This document shows, piece after piece, positions 33,651 through 44,431 of a stretch of 64,000 nucleotides of DNA. A program made the position numbers and the translations under genes. Source of the stretch: Branchinecta lynchi. Its lineage: Eukaryota > Arthropoda > Branchiopoda > Anostraca > Branchinectidae. The first letter of the stretch is position 1; each line of letters opens with the position of its first letter. The notes under the pieces are model-generated. The model saw only the letters and a list, made by a program, of their open reading frames with translations. It was not told the origin of the DNA and searched no databases. The DNA is taken from NCBI GenBank assembly GCA_023053575.1, contig JAKZAP010000005.1, positions 3,906,001-3,970,000 of the forward strand, in the 5' to 3' direction.

Positions 33651-34784
33651 TTTAAGGGACCTTCCTGAAACTGAGAACATTGATCTAGAGTCTGAAAAAC
33701 AAAAAACAACAGACTGATGACTCATGATGACGCTACATCGAATATCACGTACAGTATATTACTCTGAAAAGAGCACCAATCTTCAAGTCTGCGGCTCTTC
33801 GACCGTTTACTATACCCTCTCACAATTTACGCAGAAGCCACTTGTATTAGCCCTTGCTTAGAGGATTCCTGTCTGGCTTTGCACCCAGAGCACACAGACT
33901 GATAGATTTGAAGCCATTCACAAAAGATTTGTAAAGATTATGTTTGTTCCAGGCTATGATTCCTATGGGGATGGTCTGGTCAAAACCTTGCCAAAAGACA
34001 GCATGAACTGACAAAAGTGTTTAGGAACAAACGCCTATTACCATGTGCACATCGTGCCATTCTACTCGATTCTGAGACTCTAACAAGTAGCAGGCCCAAT
34101 ACGAGACAAAGACAGCGGAAAGGAATCTGACTTTCCAGTTACATTTTAGGCTTGCCGATTTTGAATCGAGCCCTTTAAGTCAAAGCCCACAAGAATCAGC
34201 TGACAACTCATTGACATCACAGTGTCCTTACTGCAAACCAAATCTGTAATCCATAAGCAACCACAATAAAAGGAATGTCTATTTGGGTGGGGCCCCCACC
34301 CAAATAGGTGGGGGGACCTAGGCTGTGCCCTTCTCAAATATCTCAAAACTGAACAAACTCCAAAAAGCCTGAATAGGAAAACAGACCCCTAACCTGGCTC
34401 ATTCCAATCCATGGGCCTACGTAGCTACCAAAATATCCGTAGCTAACCCTACAAGTAACTGCAAGATTATAGATTTAATCCCATCTCAAATCCATTCTTG
34501 CCACTGTTAAAAAAGAAAAAATCAACAAGCTATAGGTTAATGAACTCTGTGTAAACATGATGAATTTGTGTTACATTAATAGTTGCAAAAGTACCTTTTA
34601 TCGAACATCAATAAATTAGTTCTTAGGACGAAACAAAATAGCAATTACGAAAATTAGGATGTAAAGTCACCAACGCAGGATTTTGCCAAGTTAGGTGCTG
34701 TCAGATCCCTTCTTATGATATAAACTATAATCAGTTTATCAAAGTTAAGTTATTACCCCAATAATTTTATTGTGTAACATATTT
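33651..34784 (+). other. Probable decayed LINE coding remnant; hairpin at 34279
   Basis: From about 33870 to 34130 plus-strand frames read EAIHKRFVKIMFV and RNKRLLPCAHRAILLDSETL, like the thumb and C-terminal part of LINE polyproteins, with stops and shifts between. A perfect hairpin lies at 34279-34307 (CTATTTGGGTGGG arms). Confidence 0.35.
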
Positions 34785-35342
34785 CTCAAACTATAATTGT
34801 TAATCATATCCAAGACAGAATTCGTAAGGCATTTGGCCTCCTAATTCGTTTTCGTGGGCGATACAGAAAGGATATTCTTGGGTCCTTATTTACTGCCGTG
34901 GCTTTACCTCACGTACTTTTTGCTGCAACAATTACAGAAAATTTTCGAATTAGCGACATTTCTGCGATAAAAATATCATATTTTAAATTTTGTGAATTTC
35001 TACTTGGGTTCCCAATTTCTTTTAGTAATTCGCAGTTAGTTTCAGATTTTAAAATAAAGGACCCGGTTTTAATCTTGAAGAAAAAGCTGACAAATTTTTA
35101 CAAAAAAGCAGCGGAAGCCCTCCTAACCCACAACCTGTACCCATTTTTTAAGAAGTGATTAGTGCGATACGTAAGTAATTATAAGTTAGTTGTTGAAGTG
35201 TATTTTGTATATTATTTCACAGTATTTTATTGAAAGGAGTTTAGTTGATTTAGGAATGATTTTGTTTTACAATTTATAAGTTGTACTCCTCAATTTTGAG
35301 GGAAATAAATGAATAAATAAATAAATAAATAAAATAAATATT
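34785..35342 (+). mobile_element. LINE reverse transcriptase 3' remnant
   Basis: The frame beginning DRIRKAFGLLIRF near 34812 continues through 34898-35158 and ends FKK-stop. Its layout parallels the remnant at 5120-5870 (AYGLLISAK, then PHILY-like). The 3' untranslated region ends in an AATA microsatellite (35305-35341) that probably derives from the element tail. The catalytic box is missing. Confidence 0.6.
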
Positions 35343-36125
35343 TTCTAATGGTGAACTAACCAGCAGAAATGCTGTAATAATATCAGTAGGTTGGAGTTTT
35401 TTTTTAGACATTGTTGTAGAAGATTCCGGTGCCTATTTCTATTACCAGGCAGCACTGATGTAAGCCGAGATCCATGTAACCTATGTTTACTCTTACTTAT
35501 TATAGTGCAGGGGCGTCCCGAGCCTTTCTTCATTTGGGGGGGGGGGACCTGGTAAAATTGACCGAATCGGGTACCTGATTTTGACCGAATTTATACATTT
35601 GTTTCTAAAAACACAGTGAGTTGCCTTCAAGAAGCTACAATGTAAAAAGTTGCATAGTTTCTTGATAGTATGTACAAAATCAAGTCTAAAGAGAAAATTT
35701 GGCACGTTTTCATGCTCATCCACCCTTGTTTTTTCAGGGATATGCCGTCACTAGCCTTTTACCTTTGGCGGACATCCAATTTGCCAACAGGAGTTGAAAA
35801 TGTGCCAACAAAAACTCTGTTGCTCCAAAGCGAAAACGCCGCTAATGGCTGTAGCCAAGAGAAACTAAAGGGCTCAGGCAAAATTTTTTTAATCCACCTC
35901 TTTTCTGCCGAGATTTAACTACTTTCCATGAAAATTCTAGCATTTAATGTGGTTGAAAAATTCCAAGCCTCAAACCCTAACTATATGACGCAACCTTCTC
36001 CTAAATAGCAAAAAATGCAAAATACGTTGCAGGCAAATTTTGTCGGAAAAACTGATGATTAAAGTGACTTTTCGATCCTAAGACTTCCTAATAAGCCCCA
36101 GCTGTCTGGCGAAAAAAAAGGAGCC
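35343..36125. other. MITE-like end and unassigned sequence
   Basis: CAGGGGCGTCCCGAG with a G homopolymer (35508-35548) matches, in complement, the end CAGGGGCGTCCTGAAG near 56858-56872. This suggests one end of an hAT-like family whose other end was not found here. The rest is unassigned; the plus frame 35670-35918 shows no features. Confidence 0.4.
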
Positions 36126-36133
36126 ATCCAGAG

Positions 36134-36756
36134 CAGTCTAGTACACTAGCCCCTTTTCAGGCACGGTGCTCAAACTTCTAGCACCATGCCTGGGTGCTAG
36201 ACGTTCAAGCACTGTACCTTGGATTTCATGTATGGTGCATGGATTTCAGTATACAGTCGTATCCATCAAAAACACAGTTTCTGTCATAACAACTGAGCAC
36301 CAGATCGGACAGGGCTGAAACTACTACCATGAATTAGAGAGATCAAAGACAATCCTTTATATATTTTTCATAACAAAAACAAAAGGGCTCGGCTGATGAC
36401 AGATGTGAAAAACCTCATTTCCTATTCTACATAGTCAAGGGTTTTGCATGCAAAGTGTCCTGTGTCATAGCTGTTTCTACTTAGCACTCCATCATCATTA
36501 GAGCCCTTTTGTTTTTGTTGTGAAAAATATATACAGGATTGTCTTTGATTTCTCTAATTCGTAGTAGTAATTTCAGCCCTGTCCAAGCCGGTGCTCAGTT
36601 GTGATGACAGAAACTGTGCTTTTTCTGTATGCACTGTATACTGAAATCCATGCACCATACATGAAATCCAAGGTACAGTGCTTGAACGTCTAGCACCCAG
36701 GCATGGTGCTAGACGTTTGAGCACCGTACCTGAAATGGGGCTAGTGTACTAGACTG
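36134..36756. mobile_element. hAT-like foldback element 1
   Basis: Ends CAGTCTAGTACACTAG / CTAGTGTACTAGACTG with ~250-bp inverted arms (36134-36391 and 36500-36756) and a ~110-bp spacer. ATCCAGAG flanks both ends (36126-36133 and 36757-36764), an exact 8-bp target duplication. CAG termini plus 8 bp indicate the hAT superfamily. The arms differ at few positions, and transcripts would fold into a long hairpin. Confidence 0.9.
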
Positions 36757-36764
36757 ATCCAGAG

Positions 36765-37696
36765 GGGCCTAAAGTAGATACAAAGTACATTTATTCTAAA
36801 TTTACAGCAAACAAAAGTAGGCCAGTTTTCACTTTTCAGGTCAAGAGACGTGCTTGTTCCTGAAATAAAGCAATCATTAGAAGTAAAAGTTTACTGGTGA
36901 ATGGCAACCAGCTAAAGCTACCGTTAAATGGTAAATAACAAGAGCTAAATAAATGTTGACTTAAATTACCAAGCTCAGATTTGCGGTGAACCAAATAATG
37001 ACTTCGTACTAACGAAAAAATAACTAAAAAAATAAGAAACAGATCGGGAGCGGTAGAACAAAGCGGTGGAACTCAAACAAATATAAATATCCAACTCAGA
37101 CAAGAGTTTCAGATCTAATGATAAAACAGAACCGCTCGTTTACAGTCTAGTACTCACAGGAACAACTATGAAATTCGACCTGTAAGTATTCTCATGCCCT
37201 TCAAAGAATTTGAAATTCCGCGGCTATTAAGCCACATTATTACTAAACGACAACAGTTTAAACCGTCTGAAAGGCAGGAGTTCCGTGCTGTTGACTTCAC
37301 TCTTACATACTTGAAGGAGCCTAACCCGAAGCAAGTTAGTGAATATAAAGCTCTGTAAGAACGAGTGATACGAACGCATATGATCTTTCGATTGAACGCG
37401 TCAAACCCCAAACAACAACAACAAGGAGCCTAACTTCATTTTTAGCTAGGACAGAATTGCTCAGTTAGGGTGACCTTTTGACGTCTTGTTGTATGTAGGT
37501 AAAGCCTGAATTCTGTAAATGGTTAAAGGACTTGTCATGGCTATAATACCTATGCAACCTGTTTCTGTAACTGTAAACATTAATTCTTAACTTATTAACA
37601 TTAATAAGCCCGCAGGTCCCAAAATATCATAGAAGCGTATTTTGCCGTCCCCTTAGGACTCATCGGGGAATCAAAGGGAACATAGAGAATAAAGGG
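36765..37696. other. Repeat G copy and unassigned sequence
   Basis: 36945-37090 matches 56287-56420 (GTGAACCAAATAATGA, AACTAAAAAAATAAG, CGGGAGCGGTA). The remainder, including a GTAAGTATTC donor-like word near 37181, supports no exon. Confidence 0.4.
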
Positions 37697-37704
37697 AGCC
37701 ATTC

Positions 37705-38027
37705 CAGTCAACCACAAACCCCTGATTTTTGGATACCCTATGCCAACGCTGGATATATCTAGCGTTTGGCATACCCTATGCCTAACGCTGGATACACTAT
37801 GCCAGGTGCTGGATACTGTAACCCAGTAAAATATTGATGATTTGAGTGAAGCTAAAAAATCAACCAATCAGAACTCCTTTCTATTGAGGTAGGTCAGGGT
37901 TAGGTTACCAACAGGTATCCAGCGTTTGACATAGGGTATCCAGCGTTAGGCATAGGCTATGCTAAATGCTAGATATACCCAGCGTTTGGCATAGGGTATC
38001 CAAAAATCAGGGATTTGTGGTAGACTG
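37705..38027. mobile_element. hAT-like foldback element 2
   Basis: Ends CAGTCAACCACAAACCCCTG and the complement of CAGTCTACCACAAATCCCTG. Arms of about 110-130 bp are built of GGATACCCTATGCCAACGCT-type words repeated about every 28 bp. AGCCATTC at 37697-37704 and 38028-38035 is an exact 8-bp target duplication. A short GATTTGAGTG-containing spacer separates the arms. Confidence 0.9.
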
Positions 38028-38169
38028 AGCCATTCCACATACGAAAACAAGGAGGACACAGGGAAAGCATCGAAAATGGATTTTGTTCTAAAAATAAATT
38101 TGCAGTTGATGAAGTTGCATTTTAATCCACCTTATATTTTGGTTTTGCGTATTCCAGCGTATTCTGATT

Positions 38170-39034
38170 CAGTCACACACAAATCCTCAACTTTGGGTTA
38201 TGGTAACCCTGTGAAATATGGTTAAACTGATACTGGTTACAAACCTAAATAGGTTATCTTCCTGTCCTAGATTAACAGATACCTGATTGTACTTTTTATC
38301 CAACCTCATTTTCGAAATGTTCGAGCACTTCCAAGATAAATTGAGTTTTGTTTTAGGCCACTTCTCTTCTAGAGGGTTTACTGTATCCTTTTTCAGAAAA
38401 TTGCTGCTAGGTAGCATGGATGAGGCAAGCTTTTCAATCTGTTCACTAGAGCAAATATTTCCTTAAGATTGGTTGCCTTTTATTGTATTTATTTTGTGAG
38501 ATTTTTTGTTTGACTATGTTAACGATTGTGATCAAAGCTCAAAAGAAATTCAATAAAAGGCAAACAATCTAAAATTTAAAGGAATTTAGAAGGAAAGGAA
38601 ATTAATACCTAAAGGAAGAAAATTTAAAAGCTACCCTCATCCACTCTACCTAGCAGTGACTACCTAAGAAGGATAGAATAACCTGGTGGCGACAACCTGA
38701 AAAGTATTGAGTAACCTATTGGCAACTACCTGGAAAAAAGAGTAAACCCACTAGGAAAGAAGTGACCTCCACAATGTATCTTGGAAGTGCTCTAACATTT
38801 TGAAATTGGAAAATGAGGTTGGATAGAAAGTAAAATCAGGTATCTTTTGATCTAGGACAAGAAGACAATCCTATTTAGGTATGTAGCCAGTCTCAATTTA
38901 ACCAAATTTGATAGGGGTACCATGCGCATGCTCCAGGGCATGATGCCCCAATGTATGGGCACCATACCCATACGTCCAGGCATGTCCAGACGTTGGGGCA
39001 CCGTGCCCAAAAATTGAGGATTTGCGTATGACTG
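38170..39034. mobile_element. hAT-like foldback element 3
   Basis: Ends CAGTCACACACAAATCCTCA and the complement of CAGTCATACGCAAATCCTCA. The flanks TTCTGATT (38162-38169) and TTCTGATC (39035-39042) are an 8-bp duplication with one mismatch. The inner arms align (TCCAACCTCATTTTC versus GAAAATGAGGTTGGA; CCTAAATAGG versus CCTATTTAGG). The right arm has an extra stretch of ATGCCCCAATGTATGGGCA-type palindromes. Confidence 0.85.
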
Positions 39035-39055
39035 TTCTGATCGTTTTTAATTAAC

Positions 39056-39262
39056 TTAAGTTGCACCAACACCAGCAAAAGCTGATTCCCCTCTTAATCT
39101 GAAATTGACTCCATTTTGATGATGATGATGATAATCTGAGCATTCCCGGTCCATGGGGACTTGCAAGAAAACAGGGAGTGAGTCTCTGGGACAAACAAAA
39201 ACACTGGGACTCCTGAAGTGGAGTCCTCGGTGAATGGAGAGAATACGCCTTATGTTTCACTG
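39056..39262. mobile_element. Family H element, copy H1 (truncated)
   Basis: Reverse-complement relative of 47020-47220: CACCAACACCAGCAAAA, AGCATTCCCGG, and the end GAGAATACGCCT. Only one terminus is present. Confidence 0.6.
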
Positions 39263-39639
39263 TTACATTCTAAGCCTGCTAACAATACATCACTAATCAT
39301 TGTACATGACTCAATTCCCTATTTTCTATGTGTAGTATGCACCTGACGAGTTTTTGCATATTGTCCTACTAACAAGTCAAACCGGTTAGGCTACCTGAAT
39401 TTTGCTTAGTTCTTGCTAGAAGTCGATGGGCTTGGGAAAAGGCTTAAAACAGCCAAAGCTGTGGATAATTTGTTAAAAGCAGAGCCTAGCTTTACGGTAT
39501 TCAAATCCTTCTAAATATTGGAACATAAACAGTACATACTGCAAGATGTGCTTTAAAGCAAATATCCACTATTCAGCTAAAGTAGAGAATAGCAGTTTAT
39601 ATATATATAAAAAATGCATGTACATGGTCACCTTATATG
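39263..39639. repeat. Dispersed repeat J, copy 3
   Basis: 39400-39620 shares GGAAAAGGCTTAA, CAGCCAAA and TTTGTT words in order with 11037-11110. The TATATA run at 39600 borders the satellite. Confidence 0.4.
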
Positions 39640-41732
39640 CCAAATGTTTGAAGCCAGTTAGTTGGCTACCCTGGGTGTGCCCTGTAGATACAATCTTTGG
39701 AGCCAGCTAATTGGCTATAATCGTCCCCATAGAACCACTCTGTATAGCCAGTTACAGTAGTTGGCTAAACCCCATAGAAACAATCTTTGGAGCCAGTTAG
39801 TTGGCTACACCTGTCCGCATAGAAACAATCTTTGTGGCCAGTTAGTTAGCTACGTCTTTGTAGCCAGTTAGTTGGCTACACTTTTCCTCATAGAAACAAT
39901 ATTTGTAGCCAGTTAGTTGGCTACACTTCTCCCCATAGAAACAGTCTTTGTAGCAAGTTTGTTGACTACACTTGTCCGCATAGAAACAATCTTTGTTGCC
40001 AGTTAGTTGGCTACACTCGTCTGCATAGACACAATCTTTGTAGCCAGTTAGTCGGCTACACTCCCATAGAAACAATCTTTGTAGCAAGTTAGTTGGCTAC
40101 ACTTCTCCCTGTAGAAACATTCTTTCTAGCAAGTTAGTTGGCTACACTTGTCCACATAGAAACAATCTTTGTATCCGATTAGTTGGCTACGCTTGTCCCC
40201 ATAGAAACAGTCTTTGTGGCCAGTTAGTTAGCTACGTCCCCATATAAACGATCTTTGTAGCCAGTTAGTTGGCCACACATTTCCTCATGGAAACAATATT
40301 TGTAGCCAGTTAGTGGGCTACCTTGTCAGCATAGAAACAATTTTTGTAGCCAGTTCGTTGGCTCCATAGAATCAGTCTTTGTAGCAAGTTAGCTGTCTAC
40401 AGTTGTCCGCATAGAAACAATCTTTGTAGCCAGTCAGTTGGCTACACTTGTCCCCATAGAAACAGTCTTTGTAGCAAGTTAGTGGGCTACCTTGTCAGCA
40501 TAGAAACAATTTTTGTAGCCAGTTCGTTGGCTCCACTTGTCCCCATAGAAACAGTCTTTGTAGCCAGTTAGTTGGCTACACTGGGTGTGCCCTCTACATA
40601 CCATCTTTGGAGCCAGCTAGCTGGTTATAATTGTCCCCATAAAACCATTCTTTCTAGCCAGTTACACTAGTTGGCTAAACTTGTCCCCATAGAAACATTC
40701 TTTGTAGCCAGTTAGTTAGCTACACTTGTCCGCATAGAAACAATCTTTGTGGCCAGTTAGTTAGCTACGTCCCCATATAAACGATCTTTGTAGCCAGTTA
40801 GTTGGCCACACATTTCCTCATGGAAACAATATTTGTAGCCAGTTAGTGGGCTACCTTGTCAGCATAGAAACAATTTTTGTAGCCAGTTCGTTGGCTCCAT
40901 AGAATCAGTCTTTGTAGCAAGTTAGTTGTCTACAGTTGTCCGCATAGAAACAATCTTTGTAGCCAGTCAGTTGGCTACACTTGTCCCCATAGAAACAGTC
41001 TTTGTAGCAAGTTAGTGGGCTACCTTGTCAGCATAGAAACAATTTTTGTAGCCAGTTCGTTGGCTCCACTTGTCCCCATAGAAACAGTCTTTGTAGCCAG
41101 TTAGTTGGCTACACTGGGTGTGCCCTCTACATACCATCTTTGGAGCCAGCTAGCTGGTTATAATTGTCCCCATAAAACCATTCTTTCTAGCCAGTTTCAC
41201 TAGTTGGCTAAACTTGTCCCCATAGAAACATTCTTTGTAGCCAGTTAGTTAGCTACACTTGTCCGCATAGAAACAATCTTTGTGGTCAGTTAGTTAGCTA
41301 CGTCCCCATGGAAACAATCTTTGTAGCCAGTTACTTGGCTACACTAGTCCCCATACAAACAGTCTTTGCGTCCAGTTAGTTGGCTCCACTTTTCCCCATA
41401 ACAAATCTGTGTAGCCGTTATTTGGCTACCCTGGGTGTGCCCTGTAGATACAATCTTTGGAGCCAGCTAGTTGACTATAATTTTCCCCATAAAACTACTC
41501 TTTGTAGCCAGTTAGTTGGCTACACTTGTCCCCACAGAAACAATGTTTGTAGCCAGTTAGTCGGCTTTTCTCCATAGAAACAATCTTTGTGGACAGTTAG
41601 TCAGCTACGTCGCCATGGAAAAAATCTTTGTAGCAAGTTACTCGGCTACACATGTCCGCATAGAAACAATCTTTGTAGCCAGTTATTTGGCTACACTTCT
41701 CCCCACGGACAAATCTTTGTAGCCAGTTAGAC
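39640..41732. repeat. ~46-bp hairpin-unit satellite array
   Basis: About 45 tandem units of roughly 45-46 bp, each with a GTAGCCAGTTAGTTGGCTAC-type inverted repeat (7-bp stem, 6-nt loop) plus CCATAGAAACAATCTTT. Higher-order structure: the blocks starting at 40216 and 40749 are near-identical for 533 bp, and the register continues into 41282, showing recent block duplication. Minus-strand frames with a ~15-residue CSQLTGYKDCFY repeat are a by-product of the period being a multiple of three. Confidence 0.95.
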
Positions 41733-42207
41733 AAATCTGGTTGTTACAAATCTACAGTTGACCCTACAGGTGGGTGCCTTGGAGTGGTTATCTCTTAATT
41801 GTGGAATGCTATTTTCAAGATATTTTAGGCTACTTTTGACTGTTTCTCAGCTCAGCTATTTCTTAGTCTTTGGCGAATAGCCTGGTTACACACTCAGCGC
41901 CATATTCATTATTTTGTTAACGCAATTGAATGTTTATTGTTGTCTTTGGCACATTTATATACCTCGCCGAAAGAAAACCCTTCCAATAAAGGCCGAAGTC
42001 AACTGCATATTTCCACATCCTGAAAAATGCCCTTTCCGAAATGTTCAGTTTTTTTTAGTTTTTTTTTGCAAAAAAGCATTAATCGTTCCAAACAAGTTCC
42101 CAAGTTGAGGCTAGCTGTGCTGCCACCTGGAGCGTGTAGTGAAATCTGCTCGATCACTGCTGTCTAGTGGACTACTCGCTTCTGTTTAGCACAAGTAGAA
42201 GAAGAAC
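41733..42207. other. Spacer between inverted satellite blocks
   Basis: No recognised feature. The frame at 41914-42108 is unremarkable. Confidence 0.3.
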
Positions 42208-42400
42208 AGATGCCAACTAACCAGCTGCAAGCTACTGTTTGCTTATGGACAACCGTAGCCAACTAACTGGCTACAAAGATTGTTTGTATGGGTACCGGTG
42301 TAGATAACTAACTGGCTACAATGAGTGTTTGTATGGGGACAAGTGTACCCAGCTAACTGGCTACAAATATTGTTTCTATGGGGACAACCGTAGCTACATA
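42208..42400. repeat. Inverted short block of the 46-bp satellite
   Basis: About four units in the opposite orientation (CCAACTAACTGGCTACAAAG, then TTGTTT and ATGGGGACAA), about 480 bp from the main array. Confidence 0.9.
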
Positions 42401-42517
42401 GTACCGCTTTTTCGCCTGTCTCTTCCACTTTTATGGACTTGGTCTGGCGAGCTTTATGTGTGACATCTCATATTCAAGTACTATTGTTTTGTTTTTGAAG
42501 ACGATTTTTCTTTCTTT

Positions 42518-43320
42518 TTTGGGATCCCAAAACGTAAGTGGAGGGATTCCTATGACATCGCAAAAGTTGTCCGTCCGTCCGTCCGTCTGTAAGCACGATA
42601 ACTCTCGAAGGGAGTGAGATATTTTGATGAAACTTGGTGTGAGGATTGTTTGGGTCAAGGGTAAGGTCGAGTTCGTAGATGGGCTCTGTAGCCCTATATT
42701 TGGGGGCGGGGGAGGGGGTTCAAATTAAGGGACAAACAATATATTTTTAAACAGCTAATGTGATAGTCGATTATGGGGTAAGAAGACATGCTGAGGACGA
42801 TGGTGAAAATCATTTTCTCGCCAGACAAGTAGTTCGTCCCGAATCCGGCAAAAACCGGAAAGTTTGTTAAAAGTAAAAGTTCCATTTGAAGTTGATTAAA
42901 TGTTTGATTTAGGGGTAAGAAGACATACTGAGCACGATCGTGAAAAGTTTTTAAATGTAATGGTCGACGTATTTAGTGCCATGTCGGCGCTACGAGTTGG
43001 ATCAATAAACATATCTATCTATCTATCTATCTATCTATAGGGATAAGGAGATAAGTCGGTTTCGTTTCTGAATTTTCTTTTTTTTGCTGGACTAGTAGTT
43101 CGTTCGGAATTCGGGCGAAACCGCAAATTTGGCAGTAGTAAAGCAGGAAGTTTCGGTCAGTATCGTCAAAATAGATATGGCTTATAGAGGTATAGATAGA
43201 TAGGTAGATAGAATATCTGAACTCGGTTTTCTCTGATGATTAGCCTGGCGAAGACAAGACCCAATTGTCTGGATCAAATCTTAGATTTTTGGGATCCCAT
43301 CGACACCTTTGGTCTTGTTT
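42518..43320 (-). mobile_element. Family B element, copy B3, internally deleted
   Basis: Left end TTTTTGGGATCCCAAAACG, TCCG tract, head module with GATGAAACTTGG, about one and a half 137-bp units, right end CCTTTGGTCTTGTT. A short insert near 42955-43038 ends in AATAAA and an ATCT microsatellite, probably the 3' tail of a small retroelement. Confidence 0.75.
43013..43038. repeat. (ATCT)n microsatellite
   Basis: Six ATCT repeats after GGATCAATAAACAT; probable retroelement tail inside B3. Confidence 0.8.
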
Positions 43321-43735
43321 TGTTAGTTTGTCTGTTTATTTTGTATTCTGTGAGTGGCCCTTGTTGGCCCATAGTTCATGAATAATATAAATAGTTCACA
43401 AAGATAACTCCATGTCTAATGGTACTTCAGCCAGCCCTCCTGTAAAAAAAATACCAAGACTGGCATAATCCTTGGAAAGTATAGACAAAACATGGATCCA
43501 TGGGTGGCTTATGCACTGCCAGATATCAGATACTTGTAGCCTAAACTGAAGATAATGTGTAAAACAGAAGGCTTGATAATATATTTCAAGATTAGCAAGA
43601 TTTCTTAGGAGTGGATATGAACTTGGATTGAAATTGCTAGCGATAAGATTGCATCGCCTGGTGGTGTTGCTGGTGCTTATGAGCTGGAAGCTGACATGTT
43701 TCAATAAGAATTGACTCTAGATAATAGCTGCGTTC
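43321..43735. other. No recognised feature
   Basis: Minus frame 43396-43704 shows no family features or matched splice pair. Confidence 0.3.
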
Positions 43736-43995
43736 TTTGTCAAGGGAGTTCTCACCGGTGGTCTCCGGTTTTTCCTATAAGCCGTTTTTTCTTCCACCGG
43801 TGACTTCTCACCAGTCTTAAAACCCGTTTTTGAACTAACCAGTGTCCGGTTTTATCTCACCGGTGCGGACTAACCAGAACCTGCTGGGGGGCCCGGCTTC
43901 AGGGACAGTTTTCATCAACTCGCCGGTGAACCAAAAAAACGCGTTTAAGAGAAGAACCGGACACTGGTGACTAAACACCAGAGACAGCCCGGAGT
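43736..43995. repeat. CACCGGTG-rich inverted-repeat segment
   Basis: The left part has TCACCGGTGGTCTCCGG and further ACCGGTG copies. The right part has GAACCGGACACTGGTGAC, an inverted relative. It may be a decayed foldback element; no target duplication was identified. Confidence 0.4.
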
Positions 43996-44431
43996 GCAAC
44001 GAACGCAGCTAATGTGTCAATTGGCTAGAGTTCATTATATGGGCACAGAGTTTTACACTAACTAGATGACACTTAACTCTTTCGACATAAAGAGCCTCAG
44101 CAATTAGTTACCAGCGCTATAAAAGAATGTCTTGAGCCAGCAACTGAATTCCATCAGAAAAAGGGCTTTGGCCAACCCATTTCAGTTACCTAGATATGTT
44201 TAAGTGATGGTATTAAGTTAAGTATGAAAGATACCACTCTTTGACAACAGTGCTCTCTTGGTGTGAAGTCCTTTCCAGTACGAAAATAATTTGAAAAGAT
44301 AAACAATCACTGCGGCTGTCTCAGACTTGTAGAACTCTGCTCACTATTCCAGAATGAGAGTGATATGTCCTGTGGAAGAGGTTGGATAGAATTGCTAATT
44401 CTTTCACTTTTTTAGCATCTTGAACTTTCAT
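43996..44431 (+). promoter_or_regulatory. Upstream region and probable 5'-UTR splice acceptor of ZC3H10
   Basis: A pyrimidine tract ending CACTTTTTTAG (about 44405-44415) lies 17 bp before the first ATG. The coding exon is therefore probably preceded by a spliced non-coding first exon, which I could not locate. No TATA box is assigned. Confidence 0.4.

Noticed and set aside
37140..37190. Start codon followed by GTAAGTATTC as a first exon
   Set aside because: Only five codons before the donor-like word and no downstream exon in phase.
39842..40087. Minus-strand 81-codon repeat protein (CSQLTGYKDCFY repeats)
   Set aside because: Period of 45 bp is a multiple of three, so the frame stays open by chance; indels between neighbouring units break it and no splice or start context exists.
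39640..41732. CRISPR-like array
   Set aside because: Units are contiguous and diverging without unique spacers, and the genome is eukaryotic.
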